Positions 1 to 11,391 are shown, numbered from the stretch's first letter. The stretch is 64,000 bases of DNA from Oscheius onirici (GCA_932521025.1 OW051468.1:3038064-3102063); one strand, 5' to 3'. The notes: generated from the sequence alone by a model not told the origin. Numbers and translations: made by a program.

Positions 1-2600
1 CTTTTTCAAACTTGACTTATTCAATGCTGGAACAAGTGTTAAAGAATCCCTGAAATACGCAGTTCTGCCATAAAGTAATTTGGTGACAGGACCATTTGAC
101 ACACCCAAGAATACTGTGATCTCTGATCATTATTTGCAAGGAAACCCTGAGCGCCTTTTCCAGGCACCGTTCCAAAGAAACCACGTGGAAAGTTCTTCCG
201 AGATTAGGGTGCTTTTCTCCGGCATGTCCGGGAGCCTGAGGCGTTGAAATGCTCCCGTTAGGTGTGGTGATAAGAGTCCTTCCCTTGCAAAACAAAGCCA
301 TGGGTCAAGGAAGACCCTTGTTTGAAGAATGGGGGAAGCGAGTGCGGTCGCACTCGGTGGGATGACACTTTGATCGTCAGAGAGGGAAAGAGAGTAGAAG
401 CAAAAGAACAAAATGAACGTCATCGGGAAGAAGAGTATCAGGTTAAATTGAAGTATTTCTTGTTTGCACAGCAAGAGTTAACAAATGATGTTCTGAGAGT
501 CAACACAAAAAGGAGCGATTAAAAGTTGCCAATGGGTCTAAAGGGCTTAATGATAAAAGTATAGCCGGCGTACCCAGAGAGTGTGGTATGCGTCGTTCGA
601 AATAACTATGGAACTCGGTCAAATTAGGATATTTTACTCAGAGTGTCAAGACTCTTCGGCAAGAGAAATAGCCCCAGTAATCATTAAAAATAGTCCCACT
701 TATATCAAGCTCCAAAAGATACGTATCCTCCATCTCGATTATGTCCTTCAACTTTTTAAAACAGCCAAAGGTTCCATAGTGACTATTTGAAGTCAAAAAG
801 GTACTCCATTTGGCAAAGAATAGGGCACAAATAACAACAAACTTATCGAGGTCAAGAATAAGTTGTAGACCTTTTTGATGCAAGGCAAACTTGTAGATTT
901 CGGTCTCCTCTACGACTTTGTAGAACATGAGAAACCTCGAAAATCAGTTCCTGGGTTCTTAAAAGGAGGAACAATCTATGGACTAGATAAACACAAATCC
1001 TTCCTTTTGTTTTTCCTAATGGATACAGGAGAATGTAGAGTATGAGGACGCCTATCGGTTACTGTTAGGAAAAGTACAGGCTCAAGATAACTCTCTTCTA
1101 GACTGTTCTTTCTGAACCCATTTTCCCCTTCCCTCCATTAGTCCTTCATTCACACTCATTTACAGATTTCTATAAAGAGCTGCTGTACTTTCTCGTACAC
1201 AGCAGGAGAAAACCAAATTCGGTGCAAAGAGTTCGAAAACATATACCTCGAACCAATTACTAGTCATGGGAAAGGGATAATAGGATTACGGTAGCTGTGG
1301 ATCAGAACGATAAATTCTAAGCGGTGGTCGTCGTTGACAGCCGTTGGATATAAGTGAAAGCGAGACAGACACTCGCAGAGAGAGAAAGTTCTCTTTTTTT
1401 CGGCTGTCCTGAGATTAGCGTGCCTGAGTGGCAAACTGGACGGTGTCGGTCCAATTTGCCACACGAAAAGGGAAAGCGACTCGTTTTCACCACACACTAA
1501 TTCGCCATGGCTGCCAAAAGGTGCCCTTCTCTGGAAAACTCCGATTTTACGACGGGGGCGATTTTACAAAGCCTTTTGACGTTGCTGAACTCTAGCAGAT
1601 CAAGGGGCCTTTTCTTTTAGAAAGAGGTAATTTACTGTAGAAAATGAGGTAAGACCTAAAATCAGCAATAGTACTTATTTTAGAAGTTAGAAAAAGGCAA
1701 CTTTTTAATTCAGTTAAGGCTTCAATTCAGTCATAACAAGGCGAAAACATGGTCAATTTTACCCTAAAAAGTAGCTATTATAAAGCAGAGTATTGTCTGG
1801 ATGGTTCGCGCAATCTTCAACGAAACTTTTGAGCACAATTTCGGCTTGAGAAAACGAGCAACTGAATTTCTTAGAAAAAGAAAATGATGAAGTGTCTAGA
1901 CTGAACAGTCGGGAGCTTTTAGTCTTCTTATGAAGTGTGAAAATATAAAAAAGTCCCGTTTTATGAGTCACAGTTGACAGAAGTTCCTGTTATCCAGGCT
2001 GAGTAACTCCAAGGAGCAAATGTCATGGTTTTTAAGGTCAAAATATGCCGGAACTGGCAGTATTCCGAGTATTTTTCGATTAAAATGCCTTGGGCTGTCT
2101 AAAGAAGGAGCAAAGAAATCCCAAAATTGTCCAATTATCCTCCGGTAGCAAAACAGTGACGTGAACCCATAAAAAAGCGGCTGTTCACTAAACTTTCACT
2201 GCCTCTGCCGTTCAGCAAAAGGGAGCTCCTCGGTTCGCGTAGGAGGTTAGTCTGACAAAACGAAGCGGTAAACAAAGAACTTCGCGGAAATGGTCAGAGG
2301 GTCAACTTGAAAAATGACGTGCTGTCACGCCGTCCCGTTTCTCTAGAGACTATACAGGTAAGGAAGAACAGAGACAGTTGTGATGGTGGTCTTCAGCGTT
2401 TCCGGCTTCTCTGACCGGCACTGCGCCACAACGCAAACATCCGAGTTTTTTTTCGGCGGACCAGGAGCAGAGAGACAATCTCTCTCGGTGGCAGACGCAA
2501 GAAAATGGATGCAGCTTCGTTTTTCTGTGCACTTTCTGGTGGATTTTTTTTTATTCGTATCAAACTGTACAAAATGACCTATACAGAAATTTGACTATAG
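1..2600. other. No supported gene
   Basis: Only short open frames without family resemblance or a consistent splice pattern are present on either strand. One copy of a dispersed short hairpin repeat lies near 860-928. The stretch is downstream of the MIX23 gene, which reads away from it on the minus strand, so it probably includes the MIX23 3' UTR and intergenic DNA. Confidence 0.5.
860..928. repeat. Dispersed TTGTAGA hairpin repeat, copy 1
   Basis: The stretch contains ataagttgtagacc on the left and ctacgactttgtagaacat on the right, related to similar short hairpins at 12511, 12984, 28021 and 31084. This copy is the most degraded. The shared core is an AAAGTTGTAGA arm facing a TCTACAACTTT arm. 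Confidence 0.4.
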
Positions 2601-2603
2601 GAT

Positions 2604-3316
2604 CTAGAGGCGGCCACAGCGTTCGTGGACGGCCTTCTTATTGTTAGATCGGTCTTGAATAATCTGTTCCACTTCGTTTTCGTTCTTGATCTGACGGAGC
2701 TAAAAATTCGTTTTTAAGAATAGAAATATGAAAAAATATCAGCATTCTTCGGTGAAGCGAGTACCGCTCATCGTCAGCTCCTCCGTGATCCGTCACCTCT
2801 CGAATGCAGTGCTGGATGAGATTGGCTCTTTCATTGTAGATGTTGGGCAACTGAAAATTATAAGATATTCACGCAGAGACTGAAAACAAACCTGTGTGCG
2901 GAACTTCTCGCATATTTGTTTGCTCTTCTGGCAGTCGGGGAAGGAACGCGTCGGCAGCTCGTTGTTTAGCGATACCACAATCAGGTCATCGGCCTGAAAC
3001 CATTTTTGAGAGATTACACCATTCAATGAAGGAAAGCATTTAGAGCCATACATACGAGTCACTTCAAGCTCCCACGGCTCTTTTGCTTAAAGTTTTTTTA
3101 GTTTTCAAAAACGTTTGAAGTTTTCCAAAAAAGTGAAAAATTTAATAAAGATGAATTCGGCAGTCGTATACTTCCGACGACAAGAAGTTCGTGAAGCCTT
3201 TTATAAAGTCCACAGGCCATTGGAAACGAGCTAACCCGTCTCAGGCTGGCCAGCCTTGTCAAAATGGCCCCGAAATAGGCGCAATCCACGCTCGAACTGC
3301 TTCCAGAGGCGGCCAT
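2604..3316 (-). CDS. MIX23: MIX23 (CCDC58) homologue, mitochondrial intermembrane-space protein
   Basis: Four exons: 3236-3316, 2892-2993, 2743-2850 and 2604-2699, about 130 residues, close to the family length. Family members are small cysteine proteins imported into the mitochondrial intermembrane space. The N-terminal DCAYF, the central ADDLIVVSLNNELPTRSF, the cysteine pair ICEKF...LIQHC with 20 residues between the cysteines, and the C-terminal EQIIQDRS...HERC all align with human CCDC58, whose four cysteines keep the same order. Introns 1 and 2 are GT..AG, phase 0. The third (2700-2742, 43 nt) must begin CTGATA to keep the family C-terminus in frame, so the donor is non-canonical or the base is wrong. 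MCM4 lies upstream on the same strand. The family assignment rests on recalled similarity; the pattern is strong. Confidence 0.8.
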
Positions 3317-3516
3317 CTACTTCAAAAACGACTACAACGATGGAGAGCTCGACTCCGAGACATGACCAGGCAGACGACGAAATTTAGGGAAGACAAGTGG
3401 TAAGAGAGGACGTTTATGAAAATATGTGAAGATATACAGACAAACTGTCAACTGGGTATGGGGGGAATATCGAGATCGAATAGGTTACAGAAGAGTGGGG
3501 AAAGATACGTGATAAT

Positions 3517-6500
3517 TTAGTTTCTGGCTCCGAGGTATCGAATGCGCTCTCCGGTTCTGACGATGAGTTCCTTCTTGGCCAGCTCGTTCAGCGCTTCGTC
3601 AAAAATGTCGCGATTCATAGACTGAAATTGTTATGTAAAATTGAACAAGTTGGAGTGAACAAACCTTGTCCGTCTGTTTGAGAGTAGCGAAGAGGTTCTT
3701 GGCAGAGAGGCTGACGCCCTTGCTGTTCTCGAGCTGGCTTGTGACGGCCTCGGCCACGTGTTGAACCATCTTCCGGCTGGTGGCACTCATTCCGGCAGCG
3801 AGAATGTTGACATCGACCTTGCCGGTGGTCGGATCGACGGCTGATTGACGGAGGGCTTCGCAATGGAGACTAGAAGAAGAAGATAAATCGGAATGACAAA
3901 GGCAAAAACTCACTTATAGGCGTTCTCGACGTCTTCGATCGTCACCGTCTCGGCAAGTCGAATCTTGGCGTGAGCTTCGGCCAGTCGAATCAGCGACTCC
4001 AGCTGGCGAGGATAGGCCGAGATCTGTCCATGCTGGGCGCCGGCCTTTCTCATGAAGAGGTACTTGTCAATAATGAAGGAGGACGTCTCATCCGTCAGCT
4101 TCGGATTCACGTGAGCTTTTGCATAAGCTGAAAGACAACAATAGAAGACGATTAGAAGGTGAGAACGTACCAATATAGTCTCTGAGAAGATCTCTGTCGA
4201 GCTTCTCTTCCTCGCTATCCATCTGAGAGCGGAAGTAGAGCGAGACGAGATGATTGGCTAGACGACGGTCGTGGATCTCGTCGTGTGGGTCGACCATGAG
4301 GAAGATCAAATCGAATCTGGAATTTGCCAGTTATTAGAAGAAGAGGGACCTCAAACAAACCTCGAGAGAAGAGTGTGAGGCAGCTGAATATTGTCGACGA
4401 TCGTCTTATCACGATTCCATTGCGAGTCGACCGGGTTAGCAGCGGCGAGAACTGACGTCCGGGCATTCAGCTGACAGATGATTCCGGCCTTGGCGATCGA
4501 GAGCGTCTGCTGCTCCATGACCTCGTGGAGAACACTTCTGGCGCCGTCATTCATCTTATCGAATTCATCGATGCAGCAGACTCCATTGTCGGCCAGGACC
4601 AGGGCTCCAGTCTGCAGGACCATCTGCTTCGTGTCGGCGTCACGGGAAATCGACGCTGTCAGTCCGACAGCCGACGATCCTTTTCCGCTGGTGTACTGGC
4701 TTCTTGGCAGGAGACGGTAGACGTATTGTAGCATTTGCGACTTGGCTACTCCGGGATCTCCGCACATCAGGATGTTGATCTGAACTCGTCTCGTTAGCTG
4801 ATTACAAAGAGAGAAGACTCACCTCGCTACGCAGCTTCGTCTTCTCCGTCTGAATATCGTCCTTACGCGTTCCTCCGAATAGAAGACACAGCACTCCTTT
4901 TTTGACATCTTGGTAATCGTGGATGGCGGGAGCTGAAATAGAAGCAGGTTATTAAGGATGTGATTCAAGGACGAAGGTGTATGTCAGCAAGGCGTCAACG
5001 GACTTTATACGGAACGTTTGTTCTATCCAATTTTAGGCTTAACATTTTGAGAGCTCGAAGACTTTACACTGGCGTTTTTCGTTTATTTCATGGCCTTCTT
5101 AACGCTCCAACACCTACCAACAGCGTTGCAGAGCGCGTCCATTATGTCGGGACGAGTGGAGAGCTTCTTGATCTGCTCGATACGGTCGTCCGAGAGATGA
5201 TCGCCGTTGTCCTGATGGAGACGCGAGGAGTCCGTTTTTCTGAAGTGAAGAGCATCGACGTTGGTCTTGTAGACGGAGATGAGAGCTCTCTGACGGGGAT
5301 TCATCTAAATGTAAAGCTTCAAATGAGGCCGAGAAGAAAATATTACCCTGGATGACTGAGTTCTGTAGATTCCGGTGAGAGTGACTCGATCTCCGGGCTG
5401 CACAGACTCAACTAGGCTGCTATGAACAAAGACAGTAACGGTATGGGGTGTCTGTCCGGAAGGCATGTCGTCGGGGCTCTCCTGCAGCTTGACAATCTGC
5501 TTGTCAATGAAGAGAGACCGATTATGGATGAGCTGGAAGCAGTGCGTATTTGAGCAATTTGTGCAGGCGACAGGCTCCTCAATCCTAAACAATCTTTGTG
5601 ATTTGCACATGAAGAGACGAACCTTCCGCGGTCTACTTCACTCTCGACGCCGAAGTTGCAGACGGAGCACTGGAAGAAGCCGAGACGCATTTCCGGAATG
5701 AGCGTCGACGTGCGAGTGACCATGCCGGTGATGGTGATGAGCTGGTCAATGTCGGACGGGTTGAGACAGCGCATATTCCTCGTCTTGTCGGCGTTGAAGG
5801 GACGGAGCTCGATTGGCTGTGTGAGAGTACGATGGTAGCTCTCGGCGAAGATCTCGTTGACCGTCTGATCTAGATAGGGAATGATGTCCTGCAAGCAGCT
5901 GATAGAAGTCATTCAAGTGGATCGCTTGGAATAGAAAAAACGATGAGGAAAACTTACGGCAGGGTAAGCTACGACCTTCCTGTACAGTGATTCGGAAAAA
6001 GTCTTCACATGAGCCAGATTGAGGCTTAGATAAGGCTGGTCGTCGCGTACGGAGATCTCGTACAACCTTTCCATGTAGTAGGGCAGATTCGTGTCGACTT
6101 GTTGGCGGCTCTCCGGCAAATTGAGCATATTCTCGTCATCTTCCAGGACCTTGACTTTGAAGTTGTTGATGAAAGTCTTGAAGGAGCTAGATTTGAAGTA
6201 AAGTTGAAGGGACGGGAAAATAACTTACGATTGAACCTGCGTGACACAGATTCGTGTCCCCCAGATGTAGAGACGAGATTCAGTGTTGCCCGTGTCCATG
6301 TTCTCTTCCTCGAGGACATTGCCCTCGACTCGAACGGTACGGTGATGACTTGGAGCGGTTCCTAAGTCCGCACGAATGTTCCGACGGCTACTGGCGATCG
6401 TCGAGCCGACGGAGGACGGGTCTCCCATCTCGGAGCCATACGGGAGGGCAGATGAGGGCGAGTCTCGGCCACTAGACTCTTCGGGGAGCGGACGAAGAGG

Positions 6501-6648
6501 AGACGTCACACCTCGCGAAGCCGGCATTTCCGCTGTAAATTTTGTAATGAAGAAAACAAACAGTCGCAAACCTACATCCTGTGGCGGATCCAGCACGGGA
6601 GCTGGCCCTGGTGGATCTTTTCGAGGGGGTCGTCCCGCGGCTTGACAT
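3517..6648 (-). CDS. MCM4: MCM4, replicative helicase subunit
   Basis: Twelve exons (6576-6648, 6229-6532, 5958-6186, 5623-5888, 5347-5584, 5118-5304, 4823-4932, 4361-4779, 4171-4316, 3914-4127, 3665-3869, 3517-3621) encode about 831 residues against 863 in human. It is one subunit of the MCM2-7 ring that unwinds DNA at nuclear replication forks. Visible marks are a Ser/Thr/Arg-rich N-terminal tail (the kinase target in this family), the CSVC...CTNC zinc-binding pairs, Walker [10 protein letters not shown], Walker [10 protein letters not shown], the arginine finger LSRFD and a winged-helix C-terminus ending YLGARN. MCM4-specific stretches such as GMSATSRK and [19 protein letters not shown] identify the paralogue. 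All twelve exons join in frame. The start is supported by an acceptor-like TTGTAG only five bases before the ATG. E2F-like sites lie about 530-575 bp upstream. Confidence 0.96.
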
Positions 6649-7176
6649 TGTTTCTACAATTTTATAAGAGTGACAATAGCTATGGAAAAAAATAAGAAGG
6701 AAAAACAATCAGATTCGAGAAATCTCAGGGACTAATGTCAGCACTCAGTAGTATATTCTCCAATTCTGGAACGAGTTTCACGACTTGTAAAATGCCTTGG
6801 GCATGAGAACTTCGGCGTAAAATTAACAACAACTGTATAGTCAGTGATCCGGCTGGTAGCGGCGTTTTTTCGCTTCACAAACGAGGATGTACTGTCTTCT
6901 ACATGCCCCAGCACTTATCAAACATTTCCATGACAAAAAGACACACATTTCGAGAGAAAGGAACAACAATAGACGATCAAGCAAGGGAAGCGTATTGATG
7001 GATTGTGAACGGGATTTTCTACAGAAAAAAAAACATTAAGTGAACTCTCGTTCAAGTCTATCTACGAGACGCAATTATATTTTAAGAAAAATCGATAAAA
7101 ATTTGGCAGCAATGAATAGAAATCAGGTGAACAAAACGAGAGAGAAACTGAATGCACGAATTTGCCGCACTTCTAC

Positions 7177-7223
7177 TTTCCCGCCAAAATGAAAACGGAA
7201 TGGAGCGCGAAAATAGGCGGGAA
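7177..7223. promoter_or_regulatory. Cluster of three E2F-like sites upstream of MCM4
   Basis: Three motifs fall in 47 bp: TTTCCCGCCAAAA at 7177-7189, GCGCGAAAA at 7205-7213 (TTTTCGCGC on the minus strand) and GGCGGGAA at 7216-7223 (TTCCCGCC on the minus strand). All fit the E2F/DP consensus TTTSSCGC, and MCM genes are established E2F targets. The cluster is about 530-575 bp before the MCM4 ATG, so a 5' UTR intron or trans-splicing over the gap would fit. The regulatory role is inferred. Confidence 0.55.
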
Positions 7224-7439
7224 CCCTCAAAACTAGACCGTTATTGGTCAAAGTAGATTCTTATCAGAAAACGATAGTACGTGAAAAAATACCGTAAAAA
7301 AAAGGTCCTCGAATTATCGAAGAGGACTGGAGGAGCGAAAAGTCGAGGTAAGTACATTTTTCATGAATTTCGTCACCAACACTGCTAGAAGGGTTGTGAA
7401 GATGACCAAGTATTCTATTTTTCCTATCAGGCCTAGCCT

Positions 7440-8180
7440 AGGAATTATGGATCGGCACAAGCTGAACATGGTATCGTGCGGAAGAGATGTCCAACGAGTA
7501 CAGAAGGCCGTCTGTTCGGGATACTTTAGAAATGCAGCCAAGAGAGATCTACAGATCGTCAGCCGGAATGGGTCGTCTATCACTAGCTGGTCATGACGAC
7601 GAAGGAGTACATGCGAAAAGTCACGTTCATCGATCCGAAGTGACTCGTCGACTACACGCCGTGCTTTTTCAAATACGGTGATGCGACCAAGCTGTCGACC
7701 TTCAAACGCAACCATAAGTCGACCCGCTCTTCGACAAGTACAAAGACCCAAACGAATGGCATATAACGCGTGTCAAGAAGAGGATCTACAACCCCAATCA
7801 ATGAAAATCGCCTATTTGAATTGTTATATTTTGTCCAGATCAGGGCTGGGAACGGGCCGGGCTGCCCGACGTTCCAGACTTCTGAGGAAGGGGGTGGGGC
7901 CAAAAATAAAGGTACTCATATTATAATGAATTTTTAGTATGATTTAGTATATACTAAGCAAGGAATGAATAATAGTATCAAATTACGTCTTTTTTCACAA
8001 TTTTATCACTAAAAACCAGAAAATACCCATGTTTTGCCAATTTTTCTCTTCGGGCCCGTTCGGGGCCCTAGCCCGACCCGTTTCCAACCCTGGTCCAGAT
8101 GAGCTGTTTTCAGAGACTTCACAATAATATTAAGAATTTAATAGAATTTTTTTCAGTTGTTCTCTGTTCGAGCGAACACA
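7440..8180 (+). pseudogene. Duplicated, decayed 3' end of DHX8/PRP22
   Basis: Reading plus, this copies the last two exons and 3' flank of the intact DHX8 gene at 59109-63662. It starts near GGAATTATGGATCGGCAC (family GIMDRHKL), continues through NAAKRD, then jumps to QPEWVV, losing an intron together with about 70 bases of exon. It resumes to the family end YNPNQ and a stop codon, and then follows the parent's 3' flank (TGTTATATTTTGTCCAGAT, then a degraded CAGAGACTTC). Frameshifts and the deletion make it non-functional. Because the copy runs into flanking DNA beyond the stop and shows no poly(A) tract, a DNA-level segmental duplication fits better than retroposition. A hAT-type MITE has since landed in it. 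Confidence 0.85.
7841..8092. mobile_element. hAT-type MITE, 252 bp, with 8-bp target duplication
   Basis: The element begins CAGGGCTGGGAACGGGCC and ends in the near-complement GGGTCGGGCT-type terminus, reading CCGTTTCCAACCCTG. GTCCAGAT flanks both sides (7833-7840 and 8093-8100), giving an 8-bp target-site duplication. These are hallmarks of non-autonomous hAT elements. No transposase is encoded and the interior is AT-rich. The parent DHX8 3' flank near 59070 has a single GTCCAGAT with no insertion, so the empty site is visible in the same window. Confidence 0.88.
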
Positions 8181-8539
8181 CTTTTCATAGATGCCAAGCA
8201 GCTAAACAAGCACTATTGTCAGAAGGAAGATTCTGACCAATGAAGAAACAGCGGCAGTGGTCAAGAAAACCGACGAGCTGAAGAGTCAATAGAAGGAGTG
8301 GGGCTGAGTGGGATCGAGTCATTGCCCTCCTTAGACAATTCTAAGATCAGGAATAAATAGTATAGAAGACGGAGACTGAAAACAGCGCCTTTTTTTTGAA
8401 ACATAACTGATTGTTAGCAAGGTAGATAGAAAGAAAAGTTGTTCGGAAAAAATCGTTAGTGAATGTATGCTAAAAATTGGACTCTGTAAGGATCAGTTTC
8501 TAACTAACCTTCTACCAGAAAAAATGTTCAGTTAGCAAC

Positions 8540-9441
8540 ATCGTTTCCCCCAGATGCCCGCGTTCAAGATTCAAGCGACTGGACTAACTGCTGCTGTCGT
8601 TTTTCATTTCCATGGCAAGTGAGAGAATTCACGGTCAATGAGGCACGGATGCTGATCCAGAAGTACATCGGAGCTGCAGAAACGAGCGGTTCCCTGGCAA
8701 AGAAGTATCCCGACGGAGCCACGCTGACGCTTTCAAACAAAGATTTGGATGGCAACCCAACCTGGAAATGGTGACTCCCTACGCTGATGACATGTACGTC
8801 GTGGCCCACGTTTCCGATGAAAAGCCGACAATCCGACTCTTTATTTGGTTACAGCCGCGCGGATTCATCAAGAGAAGTCTGTCAGAGAACGGTAGAGACG
8901 TGTACCGTGGTCGATACGAGACTCATTAGATTCCGGTTCTGGATGATGAAGGAAAGGAAGACTACGACATCTCCTATGGCTACGACTTTCTGACTAAGCA
9001 TGTCAAGGCCTACTGCATGTACGGTTCTACGATGTGGTGCTGGATGACGGAGGGGTACGTCTACCGTCACCAAATCGTCAAGAGGCGTCAGGGAGTAGAA
9101 GTCTACAAAATGGAAATGGAATCGTTTAAGAAGAAACTGGGAAGTAGTGAAGAGAACACCTTGAATGCTACAGAAGGATGACCAAGGAATACGGTCGAAA
9201 GATCGACGAACTCCAGGCTCTCAGGGATGAGAAGGACAAATTGGCCGAGCAGCTGGAACAGTGCAAAGAGGATCTCCAGAACGAACAGAAGAAGATCAAG
9301 ATGGTCGAGGATGTCAAGAATCTTCTCGAATCGACCAGCGCTTTCAGCAAGACGATTCTGGGCGAGGAACAAACGGATGAAGTTGTCGAGACGACCGACG
9401 AGCTTGAGTCTCCAGAAGGAAGTCTGGACTCTAAGCCATAA
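8540..9441 (+). pseudogene. Intronless pseudogene of an unrecognised protein with coiled-coil tail
   Basis: A coding-like stretch runs without introns but changes frame near 8770 and again near 9170, and has a stop near 8930. Segments read VREFTVNEARMLIQKYIGAA, then YADDMYVVAHVSDEKP, DEGKEDYDISYGYDFLTKHV, and finally an in-frame 87-residue piece (9178-9441) rich in Lys/Glu heptads (DELQALRDEKDKLAEQLEQ), a probable coiled coil. I do not recognise the family. AATAAA at 9475-9480 follows the last stop. Lack of introns plus a downstream poly(A) signal suits a processed pseudogene, but the parent is not in this window. Confidence 0.55.
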
Positions 9442-9474
9442 AGACTGAGAAGAGAGACATGTGAAACGGGAAAC

Positions 9475-9480
9475 AATAAA
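9475..9480 (+). terminator. Poly(A) signal AATAAA
   Basis: AATAAA lies 34 bp after the final stop of the pseudogene at 8540-9441 and is probably a relic of its parent's 3' UTR. Confidence 0.4.
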
Positions 9481-9661
9481 GTTTTCGGAACAGAAGCACT
9501 TGTTTTTCTCTATGTATGGTCGTTGTAGGGGAAATTATTTTTCTAATCATTTATTCCACTGACGGTGAAAACACATATTTTTCAGTATGGCGACGACACC
9601 TGTAAACTTTTGGACTAGTAGCATATGAATGAGCAAGAGATTCATTCGAAGCAATAGAAAT

Positions 9662-10684
9662 CTAGAAGCTGAATCGGACAGCCGGAGATAAAACCTTGTA
9701 GTTGAACAGAGCCGAGCCAGTCTGTAGTTCTTCAGCTTTTTGAAGAGTTATCTCTATCCAAAAGAGCACATTATCTGCTCCTGTGAAGAGTTCTTTGGAG
9801 AAACTCGTCTCCAACTCTGTATGGTCGTCGTAGTAGTAGTTCTGAAGAATTTCTGATTGCTTATATTTCAAGTCCATTTTTCTCTCTTTCTGTTTAACTG
9901 TCTCTCATCTCTGATAAGCGATAACATTGCTTTTACTTGTGCATTTGTCCTCTCAATTGGAGAAAATTGGACTTTTACGAACAATATCCCTGTTGAATGA
10001 ATCACCCTCTGTTTCTAATATTCTAGTGTCACCTGGTTCTCCGTTCTTTATCTCTCTCAACTCACATCGTCCGTCTTATGATCGATCCCTGGCATGGCTA
10101 GCTTCAGCCGGTACAAGCAGTCCTTGCCTCGTTTCTCAGCCAGGATTGTATGGGTAGTTTGGCATGGTTCCTGCTCGTAGATACTAGCAAAGCATTATTT
10201 CACTTACATTGGTCTGAAACCGGACTATGAGAGTCAAGTTTACTGGATGGAAATTCTCGTATTCGGGCTTAGAGAAGAACCGACTAACAATGACCGAAAT
10301 TGAAGCTGTGCCTTCTGGTTTCACAGTTGGTGGAGGCAGAGTTTTTGCTTCTGGAGAAGTTTTGTTTCTACCTTTTAAAAGCCCTATACCTGGTAATCGG
10401 CAGACAAAAAGCCGCTCTCTCTCCGGGAGAGCTGTCAGAGAACATGAAGAATTGATGGCTCCGACACAAGTACAGGCACTTCGATTCCGAAAGACGTTGA
10501 ACTTTGCTCCGGTGTGAAAACACGAGGAACAGTTCTGGTTCAAACCAGTGGGAGCTGCCCCAACTGGACAGAACAGAGTCAGACAGCTTCCAGAGACTCT
10601 GATAGAAGAGTTATTTGGAACATGAGAGCAAAACCTGGAGAAAAAGGAGCAGAAAAGAATAAGAGAGGTGAGCAGAGGAAGCAT
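9662..10684 (-). CDS. Predicted secreted protein, family not recognised
   Basis: Three exons (10208-10684, 10066-10170, 9662-9889), all phase 0, give about 269 residues. The first 20 residues after the chosen ATG (MLPLLTSLILFCSFFSRFC) are hydrophobic and read as a signal peptide. The mature part has many cysteines (CPVG, CSSC, CTCVG, EPCQ, DCLYRL) and several N-x-S/T sites, so it is probably an extracellular or luminal glycoprotein. The first intron is only 37 nt (GTAAGTGAAA to CGAGCAG) and restores an open frame that otherwise stops soon after. An acceptor-like TCAACAG sits 13 bp before the ATG. The acceptor of exon 3 (AAACAG) is the least certain border. No conserved domain is apparent, so the function is unknown. 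Confidence 0.55.
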
Positions 10685-10867
10685 TTTGTTCTGTCTGTTG
10701 ACAAGGGGACAAGTTTTGTGAATGACGCCGTCAATGATTCGAGAAAGAGGCGCCCGGGAATGGAAAGTGCGAGTCGAAAACATCTCTGGGTTTCAGAGAT
10801 AGGGCAGAAAGAAGAAAAGAAATAGACATTGCAAATTCTAATGTACTGTGAAGCAAGAATTTGGGGA

Positions 10868-11154
10868 CTACCGAGTCGCCAAACTTATAACGACTCGGGG
10901 ATTGGTTTGTTGGTCAGAATCGAAAGATTCGTTGTATTCTTCCTCTCCAGAATTGCCTTCTTCTTCGAAGAAATCGTCCTCGTCTTCTACTTCTTCGTCA
11001 CAAGTCTCGGTACAACTTCTTTGCCTTCAAAATCGCTCTCCTCCGAAGTTTCGGACACTCCACCCTCGTCGTAACTTCCATTAATCTCAGGAAATTAACT
11101 TTTAGATAGGCATCGGTACTTACAATTTTTTTCATCTTTCCGTTCTTTGCTCAT
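10868..11154 (-). CDS. Possible small acidic protein gene
   Basis: On the minus strand an ATG at 11154 gives MSKERKDEKN up to a good donor (TGTAAGTACC). A downstream open frame ends in an acidic run (EEVEDEDDFFEEEGNSGEEE) and a stop at 10868-10870. I could not find one acceptor that joins both parts in frame, so this is either two unrelated pieces or a gene with a further exon I missed. The plus-strand frame here is a Ser/Phe-rich mirror and looks like a shadow. Nothing supports a function. Confidence 0.22.
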
Positions 11155-11391
11155 TCTTGAAACAGTCTAGCTGTTAGCCAAACTCTTTTTTTTCCAATTC
11201 GGCATTGTATCTTTCCCGCCGCTCTCGCAGCGTCCTTCCGGTGTCGTCATTGCGCGATACGTTTCATTAAGCCATGAAACCAGTAATTTTGCAGCGTTTG
11301 CACCGAAAAATAGTTTGTGGTCTGATCTTTGACGCAAACATAAAGAGTATGAGAGATATGTTTATTGAGATTATTGAGTTCCTGAGATTCT

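Noticed and set aside
10227-10825. Plus-strand open frames across the secreted-protein gene
   Set aside because: They mirror the minus-strand exon, which has a signal peptide, cysteines and proper splice sites; the plus frames have neither.
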